Of a stretch of DNA of 38,005 bases, positions 31,628-38,005 are shown piece by piece. Source of the stretch: Alistipes sp. GTDB lineage: Bacteria; Bacteroidota; Bacteroidia; Bacteroidales; Rikenellaceae. The notes under the pieces were generated by a model that saw only the letters and a list, made by a program, of their open reading frames with translations, made no database searches and had not been told where the DNA came from. How positions within the stretch are numbered: the stretch's first letter is position 1; every line of letters starts with the position of its first letter. A program made the translations under genes and the position numbers. The stretch spans positions 1-38,005 of the forward strand of contig JAGCMF010000007.1 of the NCBI GenBank assembly GCA_017646625.1, given 5' to 3'.

Positions 31628-33331
31628 TTAGTTAAGGTTTAGGCGTTCTGCGCTGTATAGGTAGCGCTTGATGCTTCGCTTTGGAGTCTTTATGAACTCC
31701 TCGCGGTGGATGATGATGTTGGCAACCTTCTCGTATGATGCCACCATACCGTTTAGCTCCTGGAGGTTCTTATCCATGATCTCCTGTATGTTGTCGAGGT
31801 TCACACCCTCGGCATTTGCCAACTCATAGTCTGGTACCACAAGGGCTGTGAGACGACCATTATTCTCGATTACGAGTGACTCGGCAACCATATATAGGTT
31901 GTTGAGGCGTTCCTCAATCTCCTCGGGGTAGATGTTCTGGCCCGAACCAGAGAGGATCATCGTCTTGCAACGACCGCGGATGTAGAGTGTTCTATCCTCG
32001 TCCATAGTACACATATCGCCTGTGTGCAACCAACCATCCTCATCAAGAACAGCCTTCGTTGCATCCTCATTCTTATAGTAGCCCTTCATCACATGCTCAC
32101 CACGCACGAGCAACTCACCTGGGATAGTTGCTGGGTTGCTTGAGCAGATCTTACCCTCGAGGAGGTAGTCTGGTAGGAGCTTGCCGCATGAGCCTGGCTT
32201 GAAGAGTGTAGGCAACTCGAAGCTGATGAGTGGTGCGCACTCCGTCATGCCGTAACCTACGGTGATAGGGAACTTAATCTTGCGCAAGAACTCCTCGGTC
32301 TCGTTGTTGAGGGCTGCGCCACCCACGATAAAGATCTCTACGCAACCACCAAACTGCTCAATGAGGCGTGTGCGTATTGTAGAGTATATCGCTGTGTTGA
32401 TGAGTGGAATACGCATGGCGATGCTCATAGGACCCTTCTCGAGCATTGGAAGGATGCTCTTGCGGTATACCTTCTCGAGGATCAGGGGCACGGTACATAC
32501 GATGTTAGGACGTGTGATCTTCATCGCCTCGATAAGGATCTTTGGCGATGGGATACGACCAAGGAGTGTTATGTGCGCGCCACAAGCCAGAGGTGCGAGG
32601 AAGTCGAAGGTGCAGCCATAGGCGTGTGCTAAAGGCAAGAACGAGAGTGTGCGGCCACCCTTACGGAAGTAGTGGTCACCATTCTCAGGGTTCTCCATGT
32701 CCATAGCATAGCATACGTTACCTGTGAGGTTGTTTACGGTGAGCATAACGCCCTTTGATGAGCCTGTAGTACCTGATGTGTAGTTTAGGAGGCATATCTC
32801 ATCGTTGCCAATCTCTGGATACTTTATATCCTCGATGCCGAAGCCACGTGGGTATGCATCACGGTAGTGACCGATGATGTTCTTCATGTAGTTAGTGAGC
32901 TTATCGCCCTCCTTCTCATGAATCACGTGGTAGTCTGTAAGTGAGAATACAGCTTCTACGCCAGGAATCTGGTCGCCCTCGATGTCATCCCAGAAGTTAT
33001 CGCCGAGGAACAAAAGTCTACTCTCGGAGTGATTAACGATGTTGATGACGTCGTTAGGGTTGAAGTCCTGGAGGATAGGCACGATAACGGCACCATATGT
33101 TATTGTTGCGATGTAGCTGATGCACCAGCGTGTGTTGTTACGGCCGATGAGGGCAATCTTATCGCCACGTTCAATACCTGCCTCCTTAAACATGAGGTGT
33201 AACTTTGCAATCTCCTTTGCAACCTCATAGTACGAGAATGTCTCGCCCTTGAAGTAGTCTGTAAGAGCCGACATCTCGCGGTTATTGCGGAAACTCTGCT
33301 CGTAAATCTTTATTAAATTTCTGTCCAACAT
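31628..33331 (-). CDS. AMP-forming acyl-CoA synthetase (long-chain type)
   Basis: The enzyme activates a fatty acid as acyl-AMP and then makes acyl-CoA. I start at ATG 33331 (567 residues) because a promoter lies at 33369-33399 and the longer frame would begin upstream of it. Motifs are LLNYTSGTTGSSKGVMLT (the ATP loop), FLPLAHAYGCTFD, GYGMTECAPLISFE, and LHTGDMCTMDEDRTLYIRGRCKTMIL with the hinge, then the final catalytic Lys region KTPKRSIKRYLY. The length and motifs fit FadD-like or menaquinone-side enzymes; the best fit is a long-chain fatty acid ligase. It is a single-gene unit. Confidence 0.9.
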   Translation of the reverse strand: MLDRNLIKIYEQSFRNNREMSALTDYFKGETFSYYEVAKEIAKLHLMFKEAGIERGDKIALIGRNNTRWCISYIATITYGAVIVPILQDFNPNDVINIVNHSESRLLFLGDNFWDDIEGDQIPGVEAVFSLTDYHVIHEKEGDKLTNYMKNIIGHYRDAYPRGFGIEDIKYPEIGNDEICLLNYTSGTTGSSKGVMLTVNNLTGNVCYAMDMENPENGDHYFRKGGRTLSFLPLAHAYGCTFDFLAPLACGAHITLLGRIPSPKILIEAMKITRPNIVCTVPLILEKVYRKSILPMLEKGPMSIAMRIPLINTAIYSTIRTRLIEQFGGCVEIFIVGGAALNNETEEFLRKIKFPITVGYGMTECAPLISFELPTLFKPGSCGKLLPDYLLEGKICSSNPATIPGELLVRGEHVMKGYYKNEDATKAVLDEDGWLHTGDMCTMDEDRTLYIRGRCKTMILSGSGQNIYPEEIEERLNNLYMVAESLVIENNGRLTALVVPDYELANAEGVNLDNIQEIMDKNLQELNGMVASYEKVANIIIHREEFIKTPKRSIKRYLYSAERLNLN

Positions 33332-33368
33332 ATCTATATCTTGGTTTTGAAAATATCCATTTACGTTG

Positions 33369-33399
33369 CAAATATATGATTTTTTTGTGAGAACGACAA
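33369..33399 (-). promoter_or_regulatory. Promoter of the acyl-CoA synthetase gene
   Basis: On the minus strand TTG (33399-33397) is followed after 20 bases by TATATTTG (33376-33369). The leader would be about 32 bases. Confidence 0.75.
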
Positions 33400-33600
33400 C
33401 ATTCAACCTATTTTCTAATCCTCTATTTCTCTATTTTCTGGTATTTGTGTGTTTAAATGGTTGTTAATCACTGTGATATCGGTCAATATGAATATAATTT
33501 TAATTATGCAAATTTTCCTACACCCTCTCTGCTATCATCTGCTACAATAGGTAAAAAGTAGTATTAAAAGGCTTAATTATATAAATTTATGCTTCAGTCG

Positions 33601-33630
33601 TTGATTATTGCAAAAAAAAGACTATCTTTG
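33601..33630 (+). promoter_or_regulatory. Promoter of tRNA-Arg
   Basis: TTG at 33601-33603, 19 bases, then TATCTTTG at 33623-33630. The mature tRNA begins 12 bases after the -7 box. Confidence 0.75.
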
Positions 33631-33641
33631 TAGTCTCTTTT

Positions 33642-33713
33642 GGCTCTTTAGTTCAAGGGATAGAACGAAGGTTTCCTAAACCTTAAATCCGGGTTCGAGT
33701 CCCGGAGGGGCTA
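33642..33713 (+). tRNA. tRNA-Arg (anticodon CCT)
   Basis: All four arms can be drawn. The acceptor stem GGCTCTT pairs with AGGGGCT (with G-U pairs); the D arm is GTTC/GAAC; the anticodon arm AAGGT/ACCTT holds the loop TTCCTAA with the anticodon CCT at 33675-33677; the T arm CCGGG/CCCGG holds TTCGAGT. The discriminator is A at 33713, and CCA is not encoded. It reads AGG codons. A terminator follows. Confidence 0.95.
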
Positions 33714-33725
33714 CTGTTGGTTGTG

Positions 33726-33754
33726 ACGCATTGCAAAAGCAATGCGTTTTTTTT
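33726..33754 (+). terminator. Terminator after tRNA-Arg
   Basis: ACGCATTGC (33726-33734) pairs with GCAATGCGT (33739-33747) around AAAA, followed by a T run to 33754. Confidence 0.9.
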
Positions 33755-33783
33755 GTTTGTGAGGCAGCCCACAAGTGTGCATT

Positions 33784-33838
33784 AGTGCACTATAATAAGA
33801 TATTTGTGAGCAAGCTCTCAATATCTTATTATAGCTCA
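33784..33838. repeat. Long inverted repeat downstream of tRNA-Arg
   Basis: CTATAATAAGATATT (33790-33804) and AATATCTTATTATAG (33820-33834) are exact complements over 15 bases. The stem can extend by AGTG/CACT outside one mismatched step, and GAG/CTC can pair within the loop. It is not followed by a T tract, so I do not call it a terminator. Confidence 0.75.
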
Positions 33839-33907
33839 CTATCGCTAAAGCGATGTCTCCCAAACAACAAAAACATTCCCTTCCGTACTACTCACTAATT
33901 GCGGGTT

Positions 33908-33967
33908 GCGCGGATATGAGATTATCTATTGCTCGACTTTCAGTCTGCGCTATTGAGGTATCCGCGC
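33908..33967. repeat. Inverted repeat adjoining the tRNA-tail repeats
   Basis: GCGCGGATA (33908-33916) faces TATCCGCGC (33959-33967), 9 bases perfect, with a 42-base loop. The right arm overlaps the start of the first 66-bp unit. Confidence 0.6.
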
Positions 33968-34120
33968 TACGGCTTTGCCGTTCGAGTCGGAGGGGCTACT
34001 TTATGAGGACAAGGTTTTATGCTTAATCAGCGCTACGGCTTTGCCGTTCGAGTCGGAGGGGCTACTTTATGAGGACAAGGTTTTATGCTTAATCTGCGCT
34101 ACGGCTTTGCCGTTCGAGTC
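33964..34120. repeat. 66-bp tandem repeat carrying a copy of the tRNA-Arg 3' end
   Basis: Units begin with GCGCTACGGCTTTGCCG at 33964, 34030 and 34096: two full copies and a 25-base partial third. Each full copy contains GTTCGAGTCGGAGGGGCTACT minus nothing but two bases of the tRNA sequence (the tRNA has GTTCGAGTCCCGGAGG). The tails at 33980-34000 and 34046-34066 match the T loop and acceptor stem of the tRNA plus two flanking bases. The third copy keeps GTTCGAGTCCC and then departs. The repeats may record insertions or template switches at the tRNA gene. Confidence 0.85.
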
Positions 34121-34227
34121 CCTTTTTGCTTGATGTATTGGCTTTGCAATCTGTTTTATGTTGTCTGTATGTGTCGATGTGCTGCTTTATGGAGTTATGT
34201 GAGGTTGTCTTTGAGTATCCCTTCTGT

Positions 34228-34258
34228 TTGTTATTTAGAAAAATATTTACTATCTTTG
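34228..34258 (+). promoter_or_regulatory. Promoter of the BI-1/YccA gene
   Basis: TTG at 34228-34230, 20 bases, then TATCTTTG at 34251-34258. The leader is about 95 bases long. Confidence 0.75.
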
Positions 34259-34360
34259 AACAATGAATCTGCATATGTGCTAATATATTATGAAATAGCG
34301 ATGCTACGTAGTAATATAGGGTATATGTTTTGCGTTAGATACTTATAAAAAACAGATATT

Positions 34361-35056
34361 ATGGCAAACTATTCAACAACAAATGTGGCTGGCACAACGG
34401 CTGTCAGCACCCTTCTTAAGAGTGTATATCTGCAGATGGCTGCTGCGCTCTCGATAACAGGTCTCGTAGCCTACTTCCTTTCGCAGTCGATGGACTTCTG
34501 GTACTTCATGTCTGAGAATCCGCCGCTTATCTGGATTATACTCATTGCTCAGATAGGTGTCGTTGTGTGGTTGTCGGCACGCTTAAACTCAATGTCCATA
34601 AGCGCAGCAACGCTACTATTCATCCTATACTCTGTTCTGATGGGTGTTACCATGACTACGATATTTATGATATACACGGCGGCGTCGATAGCTTCAACAT
34701 TCTTTATCACCGCAGGTATGTTCTTTGTGATGAGTATCATAGGATATGTTACACGTATGGATCTATCGAAGGTGGGCAGTGTTCTCTTCATGGCACTCAT
34801 AGGCATCATCATAGCCTCTGTGGTTAACATCTTCCTCGAGTCGGAGATGCTATATTGGATTATCAGTTATGCTGGTGTTATTATCTTCGTGGGTCTCACA
34901 GCCTACGACACCCAGAAGATTAAGGGTATGATTGCCGAGTATGGTGCAGTTGATGAGGTTGGCTATAAGCTTGCGCTCTTTGGTGCATTGATACTATATC
35001 TCGACTTTATCAATCTATTCCTATTCTTATTGCGTATCTTCGGTAACAGAAAATAG
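34361..35056 (+). CDS. Bax inhibitor-1/YccA family membrane protein
   Basis: The 231-residue product has seven likely membrane helices and the family's opening TLLKSVYLQMAAALSITGLVAYFLSQ. The markers ISAATLLFILYSVLMGVTMTTIF and IIIFVGLTAYDTQKIKGM, which carries the paired acidic residues near the last helices, are typical, as is the end LYLDFINLFLFLLRIFGNRK. Relatives include YccA and YbhL, inner-membrane proteins that modulate FtsH or leak calcium. The exact role here is unknown. It is a single gene. Confidence 0.93.
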   Translation: MANYSTTNVAGTTAVSTLLKSVYLQMAAALSITGLVAYFLSQSMDFWYFMSENPPLIWIILIAQIGVVVWLSARLNSMSISAATLLFILYSVLMGVTMTTIFMIYTAASIASTFFITAGMFFVMSIIGYVTRMDLSKVGSVLFMALIGIIIASVVNIFLESEMLYWIISYAGVIIFVGLTAYDTQKIKGMIAEYGAVDEVGYKLALFGALILYLDFINLFLFLLRIFGNRK

Positions 35057-35113
35057 TCTCTATTGTATAATATATAATAGGTGAGAGTGAATAAGAAGTC
35101 TATTTTGTCGTTC

Positions 35114-35240
35114 TTTGTTGATATAACAGCGCATCTACTTTCGCTAACGAATTATCTCATCAATGGGCAGTACGCCAAAGTACAGCCCATCGCCTCGAAA
35201 TTCGCCGAGTGAAAGTATCTGCACTATTCTCTCAACAAAT
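35114..35240. repeat. Hairpin-forming dispersed repeat (element 3, copy of 593-727)
   Basis: This copy of element 2 has TTTGTTGATATAACAGCGCA on the left (35114-35133) and TGCACTATTCTCTCAACAAA on the right (35220-35239), which are imperfect complements. The core ATGGGCAGTAC/GTACAGCCCAT and the flanking GAATTATCTCATC are the same as in element 2. It sits between the BI-1 gene and its terminator, about 34 kb from element 2. Confidence 0.75.
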
Positions 35241-35242
35241 TG

Positions 35243-35302
35243 GCTTGCCCTCAAAATCCTCATTTACGCCAAGTAAACTGCGGTTTTTCGGGCTTCGCAA
35301 GC
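35243..35302. repeat. Second long hairpin directly after element 3
   Basis: GCTTGCCC at 35243 pairs imperfectly with GGGCTTCGCAAGC ending at 35302. Within it, TTTAC/GTAAA flank a short loop GCCAA, and CTCAAAATCC faces GCGGTTTTTCG. The arms match imperfectly, and no other copy was noticed in this window. Confidence 0.45.
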
Positions 35303-35344
35303 CTAAAACTACATCTTTTTATTCACTCTCTTATGTTATGGGGG

Positions 35345-35388
35345 GGGGCTGGCTATGTTACTTTTTAGTCAGCCCCACTGCTTTTTTG
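35345..35388 (+). terminator. Terminator after the BI-1 gene and hairpin element
   Basis: GGGGCTGGCTA (35345-35355) pairs with TAGTCAGCCCC (35366-35376), one G-U pair, followed by a T run at 35382-35387. A nine-base G run (35340-35348) overlaps the left arm. Confidence 0.75.
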
Positions 35389-35449
35389 CCGTTATTATGT
35401 CAAAGAGTTTTCAATGATGTTAAAAAGATGTTACATTTAATATTGTTAC

Positions 35450-35480
35450 TTGCATGATGATTTTATCTATGGTACATTTG
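35450..35480 (+). promoter_or_regulatory. Promoter of the Na/Pi cotransporter gene
   Basis: TTG at 35450-35452, 20 bases, then TACATTTG at 35473-35480. The leader is about 40 bases. Confidence 0.75.
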
Positions 35481-35521
35481 CTGTCGAAAAAGTAGAAAAG
35501 AGTATTAAATTATTATAGATT

Positions 35522-37234
35522 ATGATGCAATTATTGACACTTCTTGGTGCTCTGGGTATGTTCCTCTACGGAATGAACCTTATGAGTGGTGGTCTGCAGA
35601 AGGCTGCAGGTAGCAAGATGCGAAACTTTCTCTCTGCGATGACCTCAAATCCCTTCAAGGGAGTATTTACGGGTTTGGGTATAACTGCTGTCATACAGTC
35701 GTCGTCGGCAACAACGGTGATGACCGTAGGCTTTGTTAATGCAGGACTCCTCTCGCTATCGCAGGCTGTGGGTGTTATCATGGGTGCTAACATCGGCACA
35801 ACGGTTACTGCATGGTTAGTATCGCTTCTTGGCTTCAAGGCTGACATATCACTCTTCGCTGTGCCTCTCATGGCTGTAGGTTTTATCTTGAGCCTCGCAA
35901 AGAGTGACAAGCGTCGTCATATAAGCGAGCTTATCATCGGCTTCTCACTCCTCTTCCTTGGCCTCTCGCTGATGAAGGAGTCAGTGCCCGATTTGCGTGA
36001 GACGCCCGAGGTGTTGGCGTTCATACAGAACTGGACAAGCTATGGCTTTGGCTCGGTGCTCATCTTCTTGGTGTTTGGTACGCTGCTAACTCTCGTGTTG
36101 CAGTCGTCATCGGCGACAATGGCGCTTACGCTTATCATGGTTAACATGGGATGGATACCCTTTGAGATGGGTGCGGCGATGGTGCTCGGCGAGAACATAG
36201 GTACCACAATTACGGCGAACATAGCAGCAGCGGTTGGTAATGCTAACGCACGCCGTGCAGCTCTTGCACACACCCTCTTCAATGTATTCGGTGTATGTTG
36301 GGCGCTTATCCTCTTCCGTCCATTCCTAATGTTGGTGGGTATCACCATAACATGGCTTGGTCTACCTAACCCTATGGATGTTGTGCACTCGGCAGATGTA
36401 CCCATGACCGAGGATGATAGCATGGCGACACTCTATGGTATATCTATGTTGCACACACTCTTCAACCTGTTCAATACATTAATTCTAATATGGTTTGTGA
36501 ATGTTATTGTGAAGGTGGTGTCGAGGGTTATCAAGGATAAGAAGAGTGCAGAGGAGGATACTGTGAAGCTTAAGTTTATAGATGCTGGTCCTCTCTCTAC
36601 TGCCGAGCTTGCAGTTGGACAGGCGCGTAATGAGGTTGTTCACTTTGCAGAGATATCACGTCGTACGGTGGGTCATATACGTAGTGCCATAAATGCAGCG
36701 AATGATAAGGAGTTTGAGGCGGCACGTCGCCAGCTCGTTAAGTACGAGGAGATCTCTGACCGCATAGAGTATGAGATTGCGCAGTTCCTGAATGCTCTGC
36801 CCGAGGATAGCATCTCGGAGGATACACGTACCGAGACAAAGAGGATGTATAAGATTATAGGCGAGCTTGAGAGTCTTGGTGACTCGGGTGAGAGTATTAG
36901 TCGCATCCTTGCACGTCGCAATAGCCACGACAAGAGCTTTAGTGATGAGCAGAAGGCAAAGATTGAGTCTATGCTCGAGGCTGTGGATAGGGCCTATGGC
37001 GTGATGATTGATAATCTTAAGGCGGAGAGCTTCGAGCCTATGGGCTTGCGCATGGCCACCGACTGCGAGATTGAGATTAACGAGTTGCGTAATAACATAC
37101 GTGAGGAGGAAATCCGTAAAATAGAGAACGATGGCTCGAATTATCAGTCGAGTGTCTACTACCTCGATACCATCTCGGAGATTGAACGTATGGGTGATTT
37201 TATAATCAACATATCGCAGGCTCTGGATAAGTAG
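35522..37234 (+). CDS. Na/Pi cotransporter family protein with a PhoU-like C-terminus
   Basis: The 570-residue product has two halves. Residues 1-~330 form the membrane part with the two inverted repeats of the family, each holding a QSSSAT motif (QSSSATTVMTVGFVNAG and QSSSATMALTLIMVN) and a GANIGTT/GENIGTT segment. Residues ~350-570 are helical and acidic in the style of PhoU, with ISRRTVGHIRSAINA and YLDTISEIERMGDFIINISQAL. It probably moves phosphate with sodium across the inner membrane. Two ATG codons stand in tandem at 35522 and 35525; either may be used. Its promoter is 40 bases upstream and a hairpin follows. Confidence 0.95.
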   Translation: MMQLLTLLGALGMFLYGMNLMSGGLQKAAGSKMRNFLSAMTSNPFKGVFTGLGITAVIQSSSATTVMTVGFVNAGLLSLSQAVGVIMGANIGTTVTAWLVSLLGFKADISLFAVPLMAVGFILSLAKSDKRRHISELIIGFSLLFLGLSLMKESVPDLRETPEVLAFIQNWTSYGFGSVLIFLVFGTLLTLVLQSSSATMALTLIMVNMGWIPFEMGAAMVLGENIGTTITANIAAAVGNANARRAALAHTLFNVFGVCWALILFRPFLMLVGITITWLGLPNPMDVVHSADVPMTEDDSMATLYGISMLHTLFNLFNTLILIWFVNVIVKVVSRVIKDKKSAEEDTVKLKFIDAGPLSTAELAVGQARNEVVHFAEISRRTVGHIRSAINAANDKEFEAARRQLVKYEEISDRIEYEIAQFLNALPEDSISEDTRTETKRMYKIIGELESLGDSGESISRILARRNSHDKSFSDEQKAKIESMLEAVDRAYGVMIDNLKAESFEPMGLRMATDCEIEINELRNNIREEEIRKIENDGSNYQSSVYYLDTISEIERMGDFIINISQALDK

Positions 37235-37250
37235 CCGGTGGAGTGTTATT

Positions 37251-37290
37251 AGTTGCGATGTGAGGTCTCTTGCATCGCAACTTATTTTGC
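37251..37290 (+). terminator. Hairpin after the Na/Pi cotransporter gene
   Basis: AGTTGCGATG (37251-37260) pairs with CATCGCAACT (37273-37282) over 10 bases, followed by a weak TATTTTG tract. Confidence 0.65.
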
Positions 37291-37407
37291 ATATATTACC
37301 CCATTTACACCTATTAGAAGATATTATTTGTAGGGCTTAAAAATATGTTAACTCGCTGATGTATAGGTGAATGACACTTTCACTGAAAAAAAAGAGGTTT
37401 GCGAAAT

Positions 37408-37436
37408 TTGTAAACGATTAAAAATTTGTATCTTTG
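37408..37436 (+). promoter_or_regulatory. Promoter of the rplM-rpsI operon
   Basis: TTG at 37408-37410, 18 bases, then TATCTTTG at 37429-37436. The leader is about 60 bases and carries a hairpin. Confidence 0.75.
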
Positions 37437-37440
37437 CAGG

Positions 37441-37461
37441 CCCGAAATAGTGTTTTTCGGG
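37441..37461 (+). promoter_or_regulatory. Leader hairpin of the rplM transcript
   Basis: CCCGAAA (37441-37447) pairs with TTTCGGG (37455-37461) at the very 5' end of the predicted mRNA. It could stabilise the message or serve as a ribosomal-protein autoregulation site; no T run follows. Confidence 0.45.
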
Positions 37462-37503
37462 AAGGATTACAATAAATTAAGTATTAACTAAACTTTTAAC
37501 AAA

Positions 37504-37965
37504 GTGGATTCAAAGAGTTACAAGACAATCTCGGTCAAGGCAGAGGATGCTCAGAAGGAGTGGTTCGTCATTGACGCTACGAACGAGATTTTGGGACGTC
37601 TTGCATCACAGGTGGCAAAGATCCTCCGTGGCAAGAACAAGCCTAGCTACACACCCCACACAAACTGCGGTGACTACGTTATCGTAATCAATGCAGATAA
37701 GGTGAAGCTCACAGGCGCAAAGATGACTGACAAGGTCTATACACGTTACACAGGCTTCCCTGGTGGTCAGCGTTTCGCTACACCAGCTGATTTCTTGACA
37801 ACAGACAAGAAGCCAGAGTTCGTTGTAGAGCACGCAGTACGCGGTATGTTGCCAAAGACTCGTTTGGGTGAGGCAATCATGAAGAATTTGAAGGTTTATG
37901 CAGGTGCGGAGCATCCACACGCTGCCCAGAACCCCAAGGAGATTAAGTTAAACGAGATTAAGTAA
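37504..37965 (+). CDS. rplM: 50S ribosomal protein L13
   Basis: L13 is an early-assembly protein of the large subunit. The 153-residue product starts with a GTG codon at 37504 and shows the family marks WFVIDATNEILGRLASQVAKILRGK, GDYVIVINADKVKLTG, KVYTRYTGFPGG and RGMLPKTRLGEAIMKNLKVYAGAEHPHAAQNP. It heads the conserved rplM-rpsI pair. Confidence 0.98.
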   Translation: MDSKSYKTISVKAEDAQKEWFVIDATNEILGRLASQVAKILRGKNKPSYTPHTNCGDYVIVINADKVKLTGAKMTDKVYTRYTGFPGGQRFATPADFLTTDKKPEFVVEHAVRGMLPKTRLGEAIMKNLKVYAGAEHPHAAQNPKEIKLNEIK

Positions 37966-37970
37966 GAATT

Positions 37971-38005
37971 ATGGAAGTTGTAAACACCGTAGGTCGCCGT
38001 AAGGC
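37971..38005 (+). CDS. rpsI: 30S ribosomal protein S9, 5' fragment
   Basis: The window ends 35 bases into this gene. The first residues, MEVVNTVGRRK, match the start of S9 in this phylum, and the position five bases after rplM is the standard order. Confidence 0.9.
   Translation, partial: MEVVNTVGRRK

Noticed and set aside
33964-34122. Additional tRNA genes.
   Set aside because: Only the T loop and acceptor 3' side of tRNA-Arg are copied; D and anticodon arms are missing, and two bases of the T stem are lost.
34085-34348. An 87-codon frame before the BI-1 gene.
   Set aside because: It starts in the 66-bp repeat and runs through the promoter of the BI-1 gene; composition is not protein-like.
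35209-35457. An 82-codon frame over the hairpin element and terminator.
   Set aside because: It spans element 3, the second hairpin, a G run and a terminator; no sign of selection for protein.

Overview
The window reads as a chromosomal segment of a Bacteroidota organism, most likely of the order Bacteroidales; an Alistipes/Rikenellaceae-like source is my best guess, not a demonstrated one. The support is: promoters of the Bacteroidota type (TTG, about 19-21 bases, then TAnnTTTG) recur in front of genes; Shine-Dalgarno sequences are weak and A-rich; several products belong to families typical of the phylum (fimbrillin-like and coiled-coil surface lipoproteins, DUF4923-like, DUF3127, OPT transporter beside PepT). 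Coding is dense and mostly housekeeping.

Layout. 1-800: rplT, its terminator and two hairpin-forming repeat elements. 809-5092 (minus): the valS-rnhA-flavin reductase-unknown gene operon. 5310-12495 (plus): OPT peptide transporter, pepT, nadE, a DUF4923-like exported protein, a YhbP-like flavin-binding protein and ispD. 12616-13902 (minus): an M23 lipoprotein peptidase. 14055-15767 (plus): lpxK and ssb. 16082-18874: a 930-residue surface lipoprotein. 18962-20334 (minus): DUF721 gene and recF. 20340-24470: an accessory island made of repeats, a 44-residue peptide gene, a fimbrillin-like lipoprotein, a triple 109-bp tandem repeat, a truncated and an intact four-helix-bundle (S23) gene. 24475-25555: a membrane TPR-like protein and a lumazine-synthase-like protein that lacks the expected catalytic residues. 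25684-30408: alpha/beta hydrolase, membrane-anchored MurF-like ligase, ddl, radical SAM protein, DUF3127 protein. 30558-31538: an acidic lipoprotein. 31628-33331 (minus): an AMP-forming acyl-CoA synthetase. 33642-33713: tRNA-Arg(CCT), followed by hairpins and a 66-bp tandem repeat that copies the 3' end of the tRNA. 34361-37234: a BI-1/YccA membrane protein, a second copy of the hairpin element, and a Na/Pi cotransporter with a PhoU-like tail. 37504-38005: rplM and the start of rpsI.

Functional links. Envelope building recurs: lpxK (lipid A), ispD (isoprenoids, hence the undecaprenyl carrier), ddl next to a MurF-like ligase (synthesis and use of D-Ala-D-Ala), and an M23 peptidase. Peptide use is suggested by the OPT transporter beside pepT. 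DNA maintenance is represented by recF, DUF721, ssb, rnhA and a DUF3127 protein that ends like SSB.

The least ordinary parts are the 20.3-24.5 kb island, the tRNA-tail repeats at 33.9-34.1 kb, the dispersed hairpin family (0.5-0.7 kb and 35.1-35.3 kb), and the ribH-like gene at 25.1 kb. All calls come from reading the sequence and recalling families; no database search was run.
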